Origin: Paenibacillus hemerocallicola
GTDB taxonomy: Bacteria > Bacillota > Bacilli > Paenibacillales > NBRC-103111
Length of the DNA stretch: 64,000 nt
Direction: 5' to 3'
Assembly: GCF_006265175.1 (NCBI RefSeq)
Contig: NZ_VDCQ01000017.1
Coordinates: forward strand, 78,784-142,783
The position numbers and the translations under genes were made by a program. The notes below the pieces were generated by a model. The model ran no database searches and was not told the DNA's origin. It saw nothing but the letters and a program-made list of their open reading frames with translations. This document shows, piece after piece, positions 35,946-45,427 of this stretch (its first letter is position 1; every line of letters starts with the position of its first letter).

Positions 35946-38230
35946 TTCCCGGCCCCTCCCTTCCGGACGGCGAAGCCGCCCGCCTCGATCCGGACGCCGC
36001 CGGCCTGCTTGGCGCCCGTTCCGTAATTGACGTAAATGTCGACGCCGTTGCCGTACTTCGTCCGGTACAGGTCGCTGTCGATCCGCTCATGCTCCACGAT
36101 CGGCTGGTTCGCCACCTGGCCGAGCGCTTCCGCCGCTTTGCGGTACTCCTCGGCCGCCGGGGCGAGCCAGTCGCGGTAATCGGAGCTGACCACGTTGTCG
36201 AGCGGCGTACGCGCCAGCTCCGACGAATTGGCGTAGGAGAGCCGGTAGCTCGGCATCGCGCCGTATTCGATCATGCGCAGAAACGATTTGCTCCCGTCGT
36301 CGCGCAGATTGCCCGGATTGCCGGTATACGGCAGCAGACCGCGCACGACCGCCTGATAGAACGGCACCGTCTCGTCCTCGAAGATGAAATGGCTCGAATC
36401 GAGCGGCGCGTTGTCAATCCGGTTCGTATGGCCGAGCGTATAGGCGAAGCCGTATTGGACGGCCGTGCCCCCGACCTGCTTGCGCACCGCATCGAGCGCG
36501 GCAGTCCAGCTTCCGATCGTCTGACCGCGGCTGTATGGGGCGGATACATCCTGATCGGAATACAGCAGATCGCCCATATAGTCCATTCGCAGTCCGTCAA
36601 TGCCGAGCCCCGTATAACGGTTCAGCTCGTCTTCCAGCTTGGAAAGCGCCGCGAGCGGCTTCAGCAAATAGTGTCTCATTCCCTTCTGCTGCTGCAGCGT
36701 GGCCAAATTCGGCTGGCGGACGAGCATAGGCTCGCGGTTCAGGTTGCGGATCACATCCTTCGCTTCCTTGAATGCGCCGCTGTCCGCGTACGGCTTCACG
36801 TAATTGGCGTCCAAATAGAGCCGGATGCCCTTCGACTTGGCGAATTGCGCCAGCCTCTCCAGGCTTGACGTGCCGCCGAGCTTGCCGGCTATCGGAAAAT
36901 GCTTCGGCTGCTTGCCGTACGCTCCGCCGTCGGACCAGCCCTCCAACGTCAGCTCGATCGCGTCGACGCCTTTGGCCGCGAAGCTGTCCACGATTTCTCG
37001 GGCCTGCTCGAACGTCGTCATCGGCATGTAGGTACTGCCGATAATTTCGTCTCTGACGACGCCGCCGATCAGCTGAAGCTGCATCGCGGCGCGCTCCGGC
37101 GTCACCGGCTTGACGCCGCGCTCGGTCGTCAAATAGCCGCGGTACGCCTGCGCCATGCCGACGTAATCGTTGCCCGCTCCCAGAAGCGGCACGTAACGGA
37201 CCGCCCGATCGCCCTCGATCAATTTGCCTTGGTACATCGGAATTTCCCCCGAATCTCCGATGAAAATCACGTCGTCGTTGCGGTACGTGAATTCGACCGA
37301 GGAACGGTACAGACCGATGTTTTGGTAGCCCGACGGCGACGCGATGATTTTGGCGTCGTGGTCTCCCGCCGTGACGATGCCGGCGAAGCCCTGCGTGCCC
37401 CGCTTGATGCCGAACACCGGCATCGCGATGCTTTCCCGCGGGGAGCTGAATACGTCTTCCTTCGGATTTTTCAGCACGGTCTCTTTCGTCTTCGTATTGA
37501 AGGCGAAGTCGCCGCCATAGATGTTTTGGTAGTAGCGGTCGAAGTATTCCAGATGCTTCTCCTTGAAGCGAATAATGGCACCCGAGCCGTCCGGGACGAA
37601 CAAGTAGCCGTTATCGGCCGGATTCGCCGCATCGAAGTACGGCAGCGGCTCCAGGCTGACCAGACGGCAGCCGTTGGCCTCGCGGATCGAGTCGTAAGGC
37701 ACCTTGACCTCCAGACCGTCCCCGGCAAGCCGGTACTCCATCGTGAAATGCATCCCGATCGAAGTCAGCGCATAGTCGATCCGCACGCCTCCGCCATCGA
37801 TCAGGGACGGCGTAGCCGTGCCCGCCTCCTTCTGCGGATAAGTCTGCGTCGGCTTTGCCCCTTGCGTATAGCGGATTACGATCGGATTTTGCACGACGGC
37901 GGACTGGCTGTCGGATATGCCCGCATTGTTTTGCGGATAGCTGTACCACGCCGCGCCGTTAGATTTATCCACGAGGTGGACGAGCCCCTTCGTTCCGTCA
38001 TACATGAGCCGGTATTTGCCGTTCTCCGCCACCTGCCTCGGTACGGAGCCCGCGGAACCGGCCAGCGCGGCGATTTGCAGCGGAGCTTTGCTGTCGTTCT
38101 CGGCACAGCTGGCATTCGCCGTGGCCGCCTTCGTTTTGCCGTCCCCCCGGCCGTTCAGAAGGAGAGCGGCCGCAACGACGGCTGCTATGATGACCGCGAT
38201 AATAAGTTTGATCATGCCGCTTCTGTTCAT
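35942..38230 (-). CDS. DUF5696-domain protein, membrane anchored, glycosidase-like
   Basis: A 762-residue protein with one N-terminal membrane helix (LIIAVIIAAVVAAALLL) and an extracellular body. The central part looks like a TIM-barrel glycosidase: VDAIELTLEGWSDGGAYGK, then KSKGIRLYLDANYVKPYADS and GIDGLRMDYMGDLLYSD, the last resembling a catalytic-Asp strand. This is the DUF5696 family, recurrent in Paenibacillaceae sugar operons. Start ATG at 38230 with AAGGAGG 6 nt upstream. Probably cuts or senses oligosaccharides at the cell surface before import; activity is unproven. Confidence 0.8.
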   Translation of the reverse strand: MNRSGMIKLIIAVIIAAVVAAALLLNGRGDGKTKAATANASCAENDSKAPLQIAALAGSAGSVPRQVAENGKYRLMYDGTKGLVHLVDKSNGAAWYSYPQNNAGISDSQSAVVQNPIVIRYTQGAKPTQTYPQKEAGTATPSLIDGGGVRIDYALTSIGMHFTMEYRLAGDGLEVKVPYDSIREANGCRLVSLEPLPYFDAANPADNGYLFVPDGSGAIIRFKEKHLEYFDRYYQNIYGGDFAFNTKTKETVLKNPKEDVFSSPRESIAMPVFGIKRGTQGFAGIVTAGDHDAKIIASPSGYQNIGLYRSSVEFTYRNDDVIFIGDSGEIPMYQGKLIEGDRAVRYVPLLGAGNDYVGMAQAYRGYLTTERGVKPVTPERAAMQLQLIGGVVRDEIIGSTYMPMTTFEQAREIVDSFAAKGVDAIELTLEGWSDGGAYGKQPKHFPIAGKLGGTSSLERLAQFAKSKGIRLYLDANYVKPYADSGAFKEAKDVIRNLNREPMLVRQPNLATLQQQKGMRHYLLKPLAALSKLEDELNRYTGLGIDGLRMDYMGDLLYSDQDVSAPYSRGQTIGSWTAALDAVRKQVGGTAVQYGFAYTLGHTNRIDNAPLDSSHFIFEDETVPFYQAVVRGLLPYTGNPGNLRDDGSKSFLRMIEYGAMPSYRLSYANSSELARTPLDNVVSSDYRDWLAPAAEEYRKAAEALGQVANQPIVEHERIDSDLYRTKYGNGVDIYVNYGTGAKQAGGVRIEAGGFAVRKGGAGK

Positions 38231-38243
38231 GCGCTGCCTCCTT

Positions 38244-38858
38244 CTACAAGCGGAATCGGATTTCCGTAACGAGACCGGTTATGAAATGGACGGCCTGATT
38301 GACGAGGCCGTAGAACAAAACGATGACGAACCAAATAATGAGCATGCCGACGAGCGTCAAAAACAAAATGAACAGCAATTTGTACAAATTGAAGTCGTGG
38401 ACGATCTTCACCTTCATGATGAGCAGGAAGGCGACCCACACGAAAACGAAGCCGCTCAAAAACAAGTAGACGGACCATTCCCGCATCGAAAGCACGTTCG
38501 TCAGGAGCGAGATCGGCAGCGTCAGGACGACGTAAGGGGTCAGGGCGAAGGCGCTGCCGACCAATATTTCCTTGAACTTGCCCTCCCCTTCCTGAATCGT
38601 GCTTATGCCCCAATTGGCTATGGTCCACGTAAGCCACAGGACGAGTATGGACACGCCTTCGGTCACGAATGATATTTCATACGCCTCTCTGCGTTGGAAC
38701 AGGAAGCCGGACAACGAAAGCGACAAGATGCGCACGACAATCGCAAGCGCGATCAGGACGAATGCATCCCGGTAACGGGCCCGGCCGGGCTCCTGCAGGT
38801 CGTAATAAAAATCGAGCGGATGGGCCAGCACCTGGCCCGCCATCTTCCACGTGCTCAT
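38244..38858 (-). CDS. YIP1 family membrane protein
   Basis: A 204-residue protein with about five transmembrane helices. The N-terminus VLAHPLDFYYDLQEPGRARY is the typical soluble lead of the bacterial YIP1 family, followed by ALAIVVRILSLSLSGFLF and further helices. It overlaps the NHL gene by 4 bp (ATGA) and lies 13 bp before DUF5696, so the three are made together. Role unknown; it may hold the neighbouring proteins in the membrane. Confidence 0.82.
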   Translation of the reverse strand: MSTWKMAGQVLAHPLDFYYDLQEPGRARYRDAFVLIALAIVVRILSLSLSGFLFQRREAYEISFVTEGVSILVLWLTWTIANWGISTIQEGEGKFKEILVGSAFALTPYVVLTLPISLLTNVLSMREWSVYLFLSGFVFVWVAFLLIMKVKIVHDFNLYKLLFILFLTLVGMLIIWFVIVLFYGLVNQAVHFITGLVTEIRFRL

Positions 38859-40345
38859 GGAGCCCTCCCTCCTTCCGCGGCTGCGGCGGTCATCGACCGT
38901 TTAAGGGCTCGCGAGCGCTTGCGCCGGCGCCAACTTAGCCATAAGCGCAACAGCGTGCCGGCAGCGATCAGGATGACGAGCGACTCGGCGAAGTGCTCGC
39001 GCAGAAACAGCTTGCGCTGCTCGAGAAACGCGTTGGAATATTCCGTATACGCTCTCGCCTGCTTGAAATAAGCGAGCGCTTCCGAATAGTTTTCCTGCTT
39101 ATACAACGATTTGCCGATTGCGACATACGCCAGATTGTAGTTGCTGTTCAGCTTCAGCACCTCCGACCACGGCTGCTGCGATTCCTCGTAGCGTCCGTCG
39201 GAATACAGCACCGATGCTTGGTGGACCAAATCCGCGAAGGCGGTAGTCCGGAACCTGTCGATCCGGTTGCGCGATTCGTCGGCCACATAGATCGTTCCGT
39301 CCGACGTCTGGGCGATGCTCGACGGGGTAATGAACAACCCGTTTTGCACCCCGATGCCGCCGAATGCGAACAGCAGGTTGCCGAGACTGTCGTATTGGAA
39401 CGCCCGGCCCGTCACGAGATCGAGCGTGGTGATGAAGCCTTGGCTGCTTACCGTCAAGTCTACGAACGAGTTGATTTTGCGCTTCTCGCCCACGATTCTC
39501 ATCCGGAAGTCGCCGTAACGGCCGAGCGCCGATTCCTGCTCGTTCAGCGTATCGACCCCGACCGCGCTCAGCCGTTTGATTTGCAGCGTCTCGATGCCGA
39601 GCGTCGTCGTGTAAATGAAGCCCTCCTGATCCTGGAACAGGTTGGAAAATTCCGGCGGTTTCTCGCCTGCGAGCTGCGCCTTCTGCTCCTTCGTCGCGAT
39701 CAGCTTCGTCAATACGCGGGTGATGCTGAACGGCACATGGTTCGCGCCGTAGAACCCGGCAAATTCGCCGTCCGGATCGAGCTGCAGCAAGCCTTGGTAC
39801 AGACCGTCGCAGACGATGAACAAGTAGCCGCGCTTGTCGACGATGACTTTGGACGGCAGATAGAGGAAATCTTCTCCGAGCAGCTTGCTTTTCGGACTGC
39901 GAAATTCCTTCAAGTATTTGCCGCTTTTGTCGAACACGGCGATGCGGCTGTTTTTCGTATCGGCCACGTACACCGTCCCGTCCTTGTCGGCGAATACGCC
40001 CTTCGGTCCGTTCAGCTTGCCATCGCCCTCCGCGGTCCCGTATATGCCGAGCAGCCGTTTGTCGGCATCGAGACGGACGATCCGGTTATTTCCCGTATCG
40101 GCGATATACAGCGTGTCGTCTGCGGCGACATACAAATCCTGCGGCTTGTTGAGCGGACCGCCTGCATTGTCGAAGCCGTCGATCGAATCGCGGTACGTAT
40201 ACCCGTTCAGCGAGGAGACCGGCTCGAATTTGTGATTGTACGTATATCCGCTGTATGGCGTGCGGGCCGACGCCGACGGCGTATTCGCTGCGAGCGTCGC
40301 GACCGCCAGGACGAGCAATGCCGCGACGCGTTTGTAAGCTCTCAA
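38855..40345 (-). CDS. Secreted NHL-repeat propeller with TPR and C-terminal membrane anchor
   Basis: A 496-residue protein. A signal peptide at residues 1-28 ends ANTPSASA. NHL repeats follow, such as LNKPQDLYVAADDTLYIADTGNNRIVRLD in pieces, GPKGVFADKDGTVYVADTKN and DGTIYVADESRNRIDRF, forming a propeller to about residue 360. TPR-like helices (AYVAIGKSLYKQENYSEALAYF) come next, then one membrane helix (LVILIAAGTLLRLWL) and a basic tail. Start is TTG at 40345 with AGGAGG 9 nt upstream. It sits between the two permease pairs and is coupled to YIP1 and DUF5696. A surface glycan-binding or scaffolding role is inference. Confidence 0.82.
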   Translation of the reverse strand: MRAYKRVAALLVLAVATLAANTPSASARTPYSGYTYNHKFEPVSSLNGYTYRDSIDGFDNAGGPLNKPQDLYVAADDTLYIADTGNNRIVRLDADKRLLGIYGTAEGDGKLNGPKGVFADKDGTVYVADTKNSRIAVFDKSGKYLKEFRSPKSKLLGEDFLYLPSKVIVDKRGYLFIVCDGLYQGLLQLDPDGEFAGFYGANHVPFSITRVLTKLIATKEQKAQLAGEKPPEFSNLFQDQEGFIYTTTLGIETLQIKRLSAVGVDTLNEQESALGRYGDFRMRIVGEKRKINSFVDLTVSSQGFITTLDLVTGRAFQYDSLGNLLFAFGGIGVQNGLFITPSSIAQTSDGTIYVADESRNRIDRFRTTAFADLVHQASVLYSDGRYEESQQPWSEVLKLNSNYNLAYVAIGKSLYKQENYSEALAYFKQARAYTEYSNAFLEQRKLFLREHFAESLVILIAAGTLLRLWLSWRRRKRSRALKRSMTAAAAEGGRAP

Positions 40346-40358
40346 GTGGACTCCCCTC

Positions 40359-41234
40359 CTATGCCTTGATCCCCGAATGGGCCATCGTTTCGAGCACCCG
40401 CCGCTGTGTGACGATAAACATGATCAAGGTCGGCACGATCATCAGAAAGCTGGCGGCCGCCAGTGCGCCGGTCCTGGCTACGACCCCGTAGCCCCCGCTG
40501 ATCGTACTGATCGCGAACGGCAACGTTTTCATCTGGTCGGTCGTCGTATACACCGTCGATGCCCACGGATCGTTCCAGGCGGCTATAAAGTTGAGCAGCA
40601 TGAGCGTGGCGATGGCCGGCTGCAGCATCGGAATGACGATGCTCGTATACGTGCGCCATTCGCTCGCCCCGTCCATCCGCGCCGCCTCCAGAAGCGCGTC
40701 CGGAATCTGATCGAGAAACTGCTTCATCAGGAACAAGCCCATCGGCGAAGCGAGCATCGGCAGCACGAGCGCGAAATACGAATCCATCAGCCCCATTTTC
40801 GACATGACGATATATTGCGGAATTTGCGTTACCTGCGGCGCGAACATGAGCGCCAGCACGATCATGCTGAACAGCCCTTTGCGGAACGGCAGCTCCTTGT
40901 GCTTGCTCAGCGGATAGGCCGCCATCGTGCTGATGACGATGCCGATCGTGACGACCAGGAACGAGACCACGACGCTGTTGAAAATGTAGCGCGAGAACGG
41001 TACGACGGAGCTCGTCGCCGCGAACAGCAGGTCTTTGAAATTTTGCAGCGTCGGATTGATCACGAAAAACCGCGGCGGGAACAGGAACAGCTCGGATACC
41101 GGCTTGAACGCGGTCGCCGCCAAATAGACGAGCGGGGCCAGCATGAGCAGGCCGAAGAAGGTCAGCAGCGCGTACAGGACCGCCCCGCTCCAATCGAACC
41201 GGCCCCCGTTAATGAGCGTAGAGCGACTAACCAC
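40359..41234 (-). CDS. Sugar ABC transporter permease, MalG type (system 2)
   Basis: A 291-residue permease with six helices and the EAA loop LEAARMDGASEWRTYTSIVIP. GTG start at 41234, with AAAGGG about 11 nt upstream. Its stop is 13 bp before the NHL gene. It pairs with the permease at 41241-42194 and, by order, with the anchored binding protein at 42191-45160. Confidence 0.93.
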   Translation of the reverse strand: MVSRSTLINGGRFDWSGAVLYALLTFFGLLMLAPLVYLAATAFKPVSELFLFPPRFFVINPTLQNFKDLLFAATSSVVPFSRYIFNSVVVSFLVVTIGIVISTMAAYPLSKHKELPFRKGLFSMIVLALMFAPQVTQIPQYIVMSKMGLMDSYFALVLPMLASPMGLFLMKQFLDQIPDALLEAARMDGASEWRTYTSIVIPMLQPAIATLMLLNFIAAWNDPWASTVYTTTDQMKTLPFAISTISGGYGVVARTGALAAASFLMIVPTLIMFIVTQRRVLETMAHSGIKA

Positions 41235-41240
41235 AGTCCA

Positions 41241-42194
41241 TCAGTCCCTTTCCCCGAGTAAATTGAAGATCAGCCGGTTCAGCCCGACCATGAGCAGGAA
41301 CAGCACGACGGCGATCGCCGCGGCGTAGCCCATCTCGAAGCGGATGAACGCATAGTCGTACAAATGCGTCATAATCGTATGGCCGGCATAGAGCGTGCTC
41401 GGGAAGCCGGCCAAGTTCATGCTGATGTCGTACACCTGCAGCGAAGACACGATCGTCAGCACGGCGCCGAACAGCAGTTGCGGCTTGACCGAGGGCAGCG
41501 TGATGTACCACAGCTCCTGCCAGCGGTACCGTACGCCGTCGATGACGCCGGCCTCGTACAGCTCGGGCGAGACGTTCGTAAGTCCCGCCAGAAAGGCGAG
41601 GAAGCCCGTGCCCATGCTGGTCCAAAGCGCCACGATGACGATGACCGGCATAATCGTGTTCACGTCCTGCAGCCATAGCCACGGCTCGTCGAACAGCCCG
41701 AGCTTCATCAGCCAATGGTTGATCAGCCCGTAGCGGTCGCCGGAGAACAGGTACAGCCAGACGACCGACATGGCGACCGAGCTCGTTATGGCCGGCGTGT
41801 AAAAGCACAGCGTAAAGAAAAAGCGGTATTTTTGCGGAATGTTGCTGATCAGCCAAGCCAGAATGAACGACATGCAGTAGCCCAGCGGTCCGGTAAATAC
41901 GGCGAACGTAAGCGTATTGCCGATTGCCTTCAGGAATATGTCGTCATCCAGAAACAGCTGCTTGTAATTTTCCAGACCGACCCACCGCGCAGGCTCCAAA
42001 ATGTTGTAATACGTCAGGCTCATGCCTGCGGCCGTGAACACCGGAATGACCGTGAATACGAGAAACAGCAGGAAAAAGGGGGCCAGGAACAAAATCGACG
42101 TGCGATGCCGGAGCAGCCGGGACCCCCATCCCGTTCCTTTGACCGCCTTTGTTTCTTGCTGCGCCTGTTGCGTGCGAACGGCCGTGTCGCTCAT
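41241..42194 (-). CDS. Sugar ABC transporter permease, MalF type (system 2)
   Basis: A 317-residue permease. The first helix reads SILFLAPFFLLFLVFTVIPV, and the cytoplasmic loop YEAGVIDGVRYRWQELWYIT is a diverged EAA motif (EAG for EAA). Its ATG overlaps the TGA of the binding-protein gene (42191-42194) and it ends 6 bp before its MalG-type partner. Confidence 0.92.
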   Translation of the reverse strand: MSDTAVRTQQAQQETKAVKGTGWGSRLLRHRTSILFLAPFFLLFLVFTVIPVFTAAGMSLTYYNILEPARWVGLENYKQLFLDDDIFLKAIGNTLTFAVFTGPLGYCMSFILAWLISNIPQKYRFFFTLCFYTPAITSSVAMSVVWLYLFSGDRYGLINHWLMKLGLFDEPWLWLQDVNTIMPVIVIVALWTSMGTGFLAFLAGLTNVSPELYEAGVIDGVRYRWQELWYITLPSVKPQLLFGAVLTIVSSLQVYDISMNLAGFPSTLYAGHTIMTHLYDYAFIRFEMGYAAAIAVVLFLLMVGLNRLIFNLLGERD

Positions 42195-45160
42195 CGTCCT
42201 CCCCCTCCCCGGCTCGTCGCGGCCGATTCCGTCTGGTCCAGCTGGAACTCCTTGCGTTTCTTGGCAATTTCCTTATTGATTTCCTTCACGCCGTCCTCCA
42301 GCGCTTCCCGGGTGTTTTTGCCGTTCAATACGATCTCGTTCCAGATGTTGTTGATATACCGCGTCGTGTAGTAGTCCCCCGGCACGATTTCCCGCTCCTT
42401 GAACCAATCCCACTGCTCCAGGATCGCCTTGATGTCGGCCTGCGGCCACGGCAAGTTTTGCAGCGCCTCCACGTTGGCCGTATTCCACCGCGCTTCGGTG
42501 CCCATGATCGCCTCCAGCTCGCTGCCGAAACGCTCCTGCACCGGGGCGCTGGTCCACCATTTGAGAAACTCCCAGGACTCTTCCCGCTTCTTCGTCGTGC
42601 TGAAAATGACTCCCGCTTGCGAGGCTCCGCCCATCGAGCGGTCGATGACGCCGTCCGTGCGGCGAATGCCGGGTATCGGCCGCATTTCCCACCAGCCGGT
42701 AAGCTCCGGCGCCGCCGTCGACAGCTGCATGTACGTCTGGTAGTCGGCTACGCCGATCGGCATTTCGCCGGTGCGGAACCGGTTATAGAAGCTTGCCTCC
42801 TTGCTGATTTTGTAGTTCGTGTAGAAGCCGCTCCACATCTTCATCGCGGACAACGCTTGCGGCGTATCGAGCGCGGATACGCTGCCGTCGCGGTAGAAGT
42901 CGCCGCCTAGCTGGAACAGAAACGGCGCGAACTGGGCGGCTGCCCCGGTCGTGTCGTGCGGGTAGTAGAAGTCCATCCCGTTTTGCTGCAGCTTGGGGAT
43001 GATGTCCATCACTTCCTGCCAAGTCTGAGGTATGCTTTTGATGCCGAGCTCCTCCATAATGTCTTTGCGGTAAAACATCATGTAAAAGTTCTGGTTTTCC
43101 GGCAGCGCGTAATTGCCGCCCTGGAACCGGTAAGGGACGAGCGCGCCCGGCCGGTAGCGGGACGCGACCTGCCCGTAGTCGGCGAACTTGCCCAGATCGA
43201 CCAAGCCGTCGCGCAGCGCGAAATCGATCGGAATACCCGCATCGACACCCAGGGCGACGTCCGGCGCCTTGCCCGACGTCATTGCCAGCATGAACAGATT
43301 CATCGAGCCGGTCGGGATAATATTGACCTCCACGTTAATGCCCGTCTTCGCCGTAAAATCGTCGTCGGCCATTTGCTTGATCAGCTGTACCCAATCGCGG
43401 CCGCGGGCGACCCATACTTTGAGCGTGTTGCCGTCGTCCTCTCTCGTCGAGCCGATTTTGCGGTAGTCCTTCGTGAACGAGGTGAAAAAGTCGTATACGC
43501 CGAGAGCGAATTTCTGAACGGCGCCGGCATTCGCCTCCGGCCATTTGCGGTCCGGCGACTTCACGATCAAATAGTCCAGCTGCAGCTTCTGCTTGTTCAT
43601 CGAGGTGATCCAGGAGCTGAGCGAAGTTTGCGTCGTGGAGAAGCTGTCGATCCGCTTCGGAATCGTATCCGTCTTGGCCGCCAGATCGATCAGCAGATCG
43701 CGCGCCATCAGGATGGAGGCGAGCTCCGTGCTGCCTCTCTCGACCCCGAGCCCGTACATCGTCTCGATCGCGCGGTCCAGATCGCGAGCCATCAGATGCA
43801 ATCGGGCTACCAGGTTCGGGATGTTTTTCTCCAGCTCCCACTCGCGGTTCGGATCGGGATTCGTTCCCGTAATCATGATGACCTCGCGGTTCAGGTAAGA
43901 CATCTTGTTCGAGACGTCTTGCATCATTTCAAACACCGGTCCGAGCTGGCCGACCTGAACCTCGAGGCGGAGCCGGCGCTTGCCCTTCTCCAAATAAAAT
44001 AAGTAAGGGGTTTCCTCGCTCCCGAACCCCTCCACTTGCCAGCCGCTGCCGTACGGGAAGCTTACGCTGTTCATCTCGCGGAACGGAATCGCGCCGTCGA
44101 TATACAGCGTGCGCTGTACCGGCACCTGATTGAGCCATTTGGCGGCGAAGCGGCTGCCGAGATTGTACAAGCCGGCCTCCGGCACGTCGAGCTCCCATTC
44201 GAGCCACTGGCTGCCGTCGCGCCAGGAGCCGCCGCCGATCGTATTCAGCCGGATGACGCTCTTGTCGAACGGCTCGGTCGCCGGCTCCCGATCGTCTACC
44301 CGGCGCAGCGTCGGGTCCGACTTGAGCGCGGCATCCTCCGCCTGCACCTTGACGAGCGTGCCGGTCGCCGGCTTATAGCCCTTCTGCCCGTATCCCGCGG
44401 ATACTTCCGCGTAGCTCGGCAGTACGACGGGCGAATAGACGCGCAGCTCGCCGATCGCGGCCGGCTCGCGGATGTATCCGATGCGAACCGTATGCCTGCC
44501 CTTTGTCAAGTAATAGCGGAACGGTTCGGCCACGCGCGCTTCCGGATCGCGGTACTCGCGGAACTGCCAACCGGATACTTCTTCCTGCTTCGGATTGAAT
44601 TCGTTGCCCATATTGTCATACCAAGGCTCCGCGGTCTCCTTCCACATTCTCGGGAAGACGAGCCGTTTCGTCTGCGAGAACGGGTATGCCCCGTCGATCT
44701 GGACGCTTCTCTGGATCGACGAGCCTTTGCCTTCCAGCGCGTAATAGGTCATGCCCATCTGGTAGTAGCCCGGCTCGGCAATGTCGATCTCGTATTCCGC
44801 CCATCCGCCTTCGTCGGACAGGGCGACGACGTCTCCGATGCGTCCTTCCGGATCGCTGCGCTTGACCGCGCCCGTCGGGCTGATCGCCTTGTAATCCGCT
44901 CCCCGGATGACGAGGCGGATGCCTTTCGTATCCGCGGCCCCGCTTTCGCCAGTCTGCCGGCTATAGGCCGTGTAGGAAGGCTCCAGTCTGGCGCCGCCGC
45001 CTGCCAATATGGAGCTTTGATCCACGTCGCTGTACTCGGGAACGGCAGCCATCGCCGTATCGTTGAAGCCCCGCGACCGGCTCCACCAGACGAATGCCGC
45101 CAAAAGCATCACGACGACAAGGATGGAAACCGTATATTTGCGAACTAGTTGATTAAGCAA
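42191..45160 (-). CDS. Membrane-anchored solute-binding protein fused to N-terminal carbohydrate-binding-like domains
   Basis: A 989-residue protein. An N-terminal membrane helix (VSILVVVMLLAAFVWW) has no lipobox Cys. Two similar beta-rich domains follow at about residues 75-265 and 275-420, with repeating motifs GWAEYEIDIAEPGYYQMGM against QWLEWELDVPEAGLYNLGS and SVQIDGAYPF against TLYIDGAIPF, like carbohydrate-binding modules. A helical linker leads to a MalE-type binding protein from about residue 565 (VWVARGRDWVQL ... PQTWQEVMDIIPKLQ). Start taken as TTG at 45160, 8 nt after GGGGGTG; no in-frame ATG precedes the helix. It heads the operon behind operator site 4. Confidence 0.85.
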   Translation of the reverse strand: MLNQLVRKYTVSILVVVMLLAAFVWWSRSRGFNDTAMAAVPEYSDVDQSSILAGGGARLEPSYTAYSRQTGESGAADTKGIRLVIRGADYKAISPTGAVKRSDPEGRIGDVVALSDEGGWAEYEIDIAEPGYYQMGMTYYALEGKGSSIQRSVQIDGAYPFSQTKRLVFPRMWKETAEPWYDNMGNEFNPKQEEVSGWQFREYRDPEARVAEPFRYYLTKGRHTVRIGYIREPAAIGELRVYSPVVLPSYAEVSAGYGQKGYKPATGTLVKVQAEDAALKSDPTLRRVDDREPATEPFDKSVIRLNTIGGGSWRDGSQWLEWELDVPEAGLYNLGSRFAAKWLNQVPVQRTLYIDGAIPFREMNSVSFPYGSGWQVEGFGSEETPYLFYLEKGKRRLRLEVQVGQLGPVFEMMQDVSNKMSYLNREVIMITGTNPDPNREWELEKNIPNLVARLHLMARDLDRAIETMYGLGVERGSTELASILMARDLLIDLAAKTDTIPKRIDSFSTTQTSLSSWITSMNKQKLQLDYLIVKSPDRKWPEANAGAVQKFALGVYDFFTSFTKDYRKIGSTREDDGNTLKVWVARGRDWVQLIKQMADDDFTAKTGINVEVNIIPTGSMNLFMLAMTSGKAPDVALGVDAGIPIDFALRDGLVDLGKFADYGQVASRYRPGALVPYRFQGGNYALPENQNFYMMFYRKDIMEELGIKSIPQTWQEVMDIIPKLQQNGMDFYYPHDTTGAAAQFAPFLFQLGGDFYRDGSVSALDTPQALSAMKMWSGFYTNYKISKEASFYNRFRTGEMPIGVADYQTYMQLSTAAPELTGWWEMRPIPGIRRTDGVIDRSMGGASQAGVIFSTTKKREESWEFLKWWTSAPVQERFGSELEAIMGTEARWNTANVEALQNLPWPQADIKAILEQWDWFKEREIVPGDYYTTRYINNIWNEIVLNGKNTREALEDGVKEINKEIAKKRKEFQLDQTESAATSRGGGGR

Positions 45161-45192
45161 AAACCATTCACCCCCAACAAACCGGCGAGTTA

Positions 45193-45207
45193 TCTTAATG
45201 ATTAAAA
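45193..45207. promoter_or_regulatory. Predicted ROK-repressor operator, site 4
   Basis: On the minus strand TTTTAATCATTAAGA, with three mismatches to ACTTAAT-C-ATTAAGT but a perfect core TTAATCATTAA. It lies 33-47 nt upstream of the TTG start at 45160 and directly downstream of a -10 box TATAAT (45207-45212, minus), so it would cover the transcription start. Confidence 0.55.
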
Positions 45208-45212
45208 TTATA
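45207..45212 (-). promoter_or_regulatory. Predicted -10 box of the 45160 operon
   Basis: A perfect TATAAT on the minus strand, 47 nt upstream of the start codon. No good -35 hexamer is found 17 nt upstream, so promoter strength is uncertain. Confidence 0.45.
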
Positions 45213-45427
45213 GTCGATCTTCGTTCCGTATGCATGTTAATCCATTGTAAATTTTTGTCGACTGACGTTGCGGCTTTCCGGCGGTTATTATGGCCGACTT
45301 GGGAAAGCTGGAGTAGGTTCGGTTTGCTAGGTTTGCTAGACCAAGTCGACTCAAGACATGTCCCGGGTGTTCCCACTAGACCTTTACTCGGCAGCATAGT
45401 GTAGCCCGGAAGAATTCGGGTTGCTAG

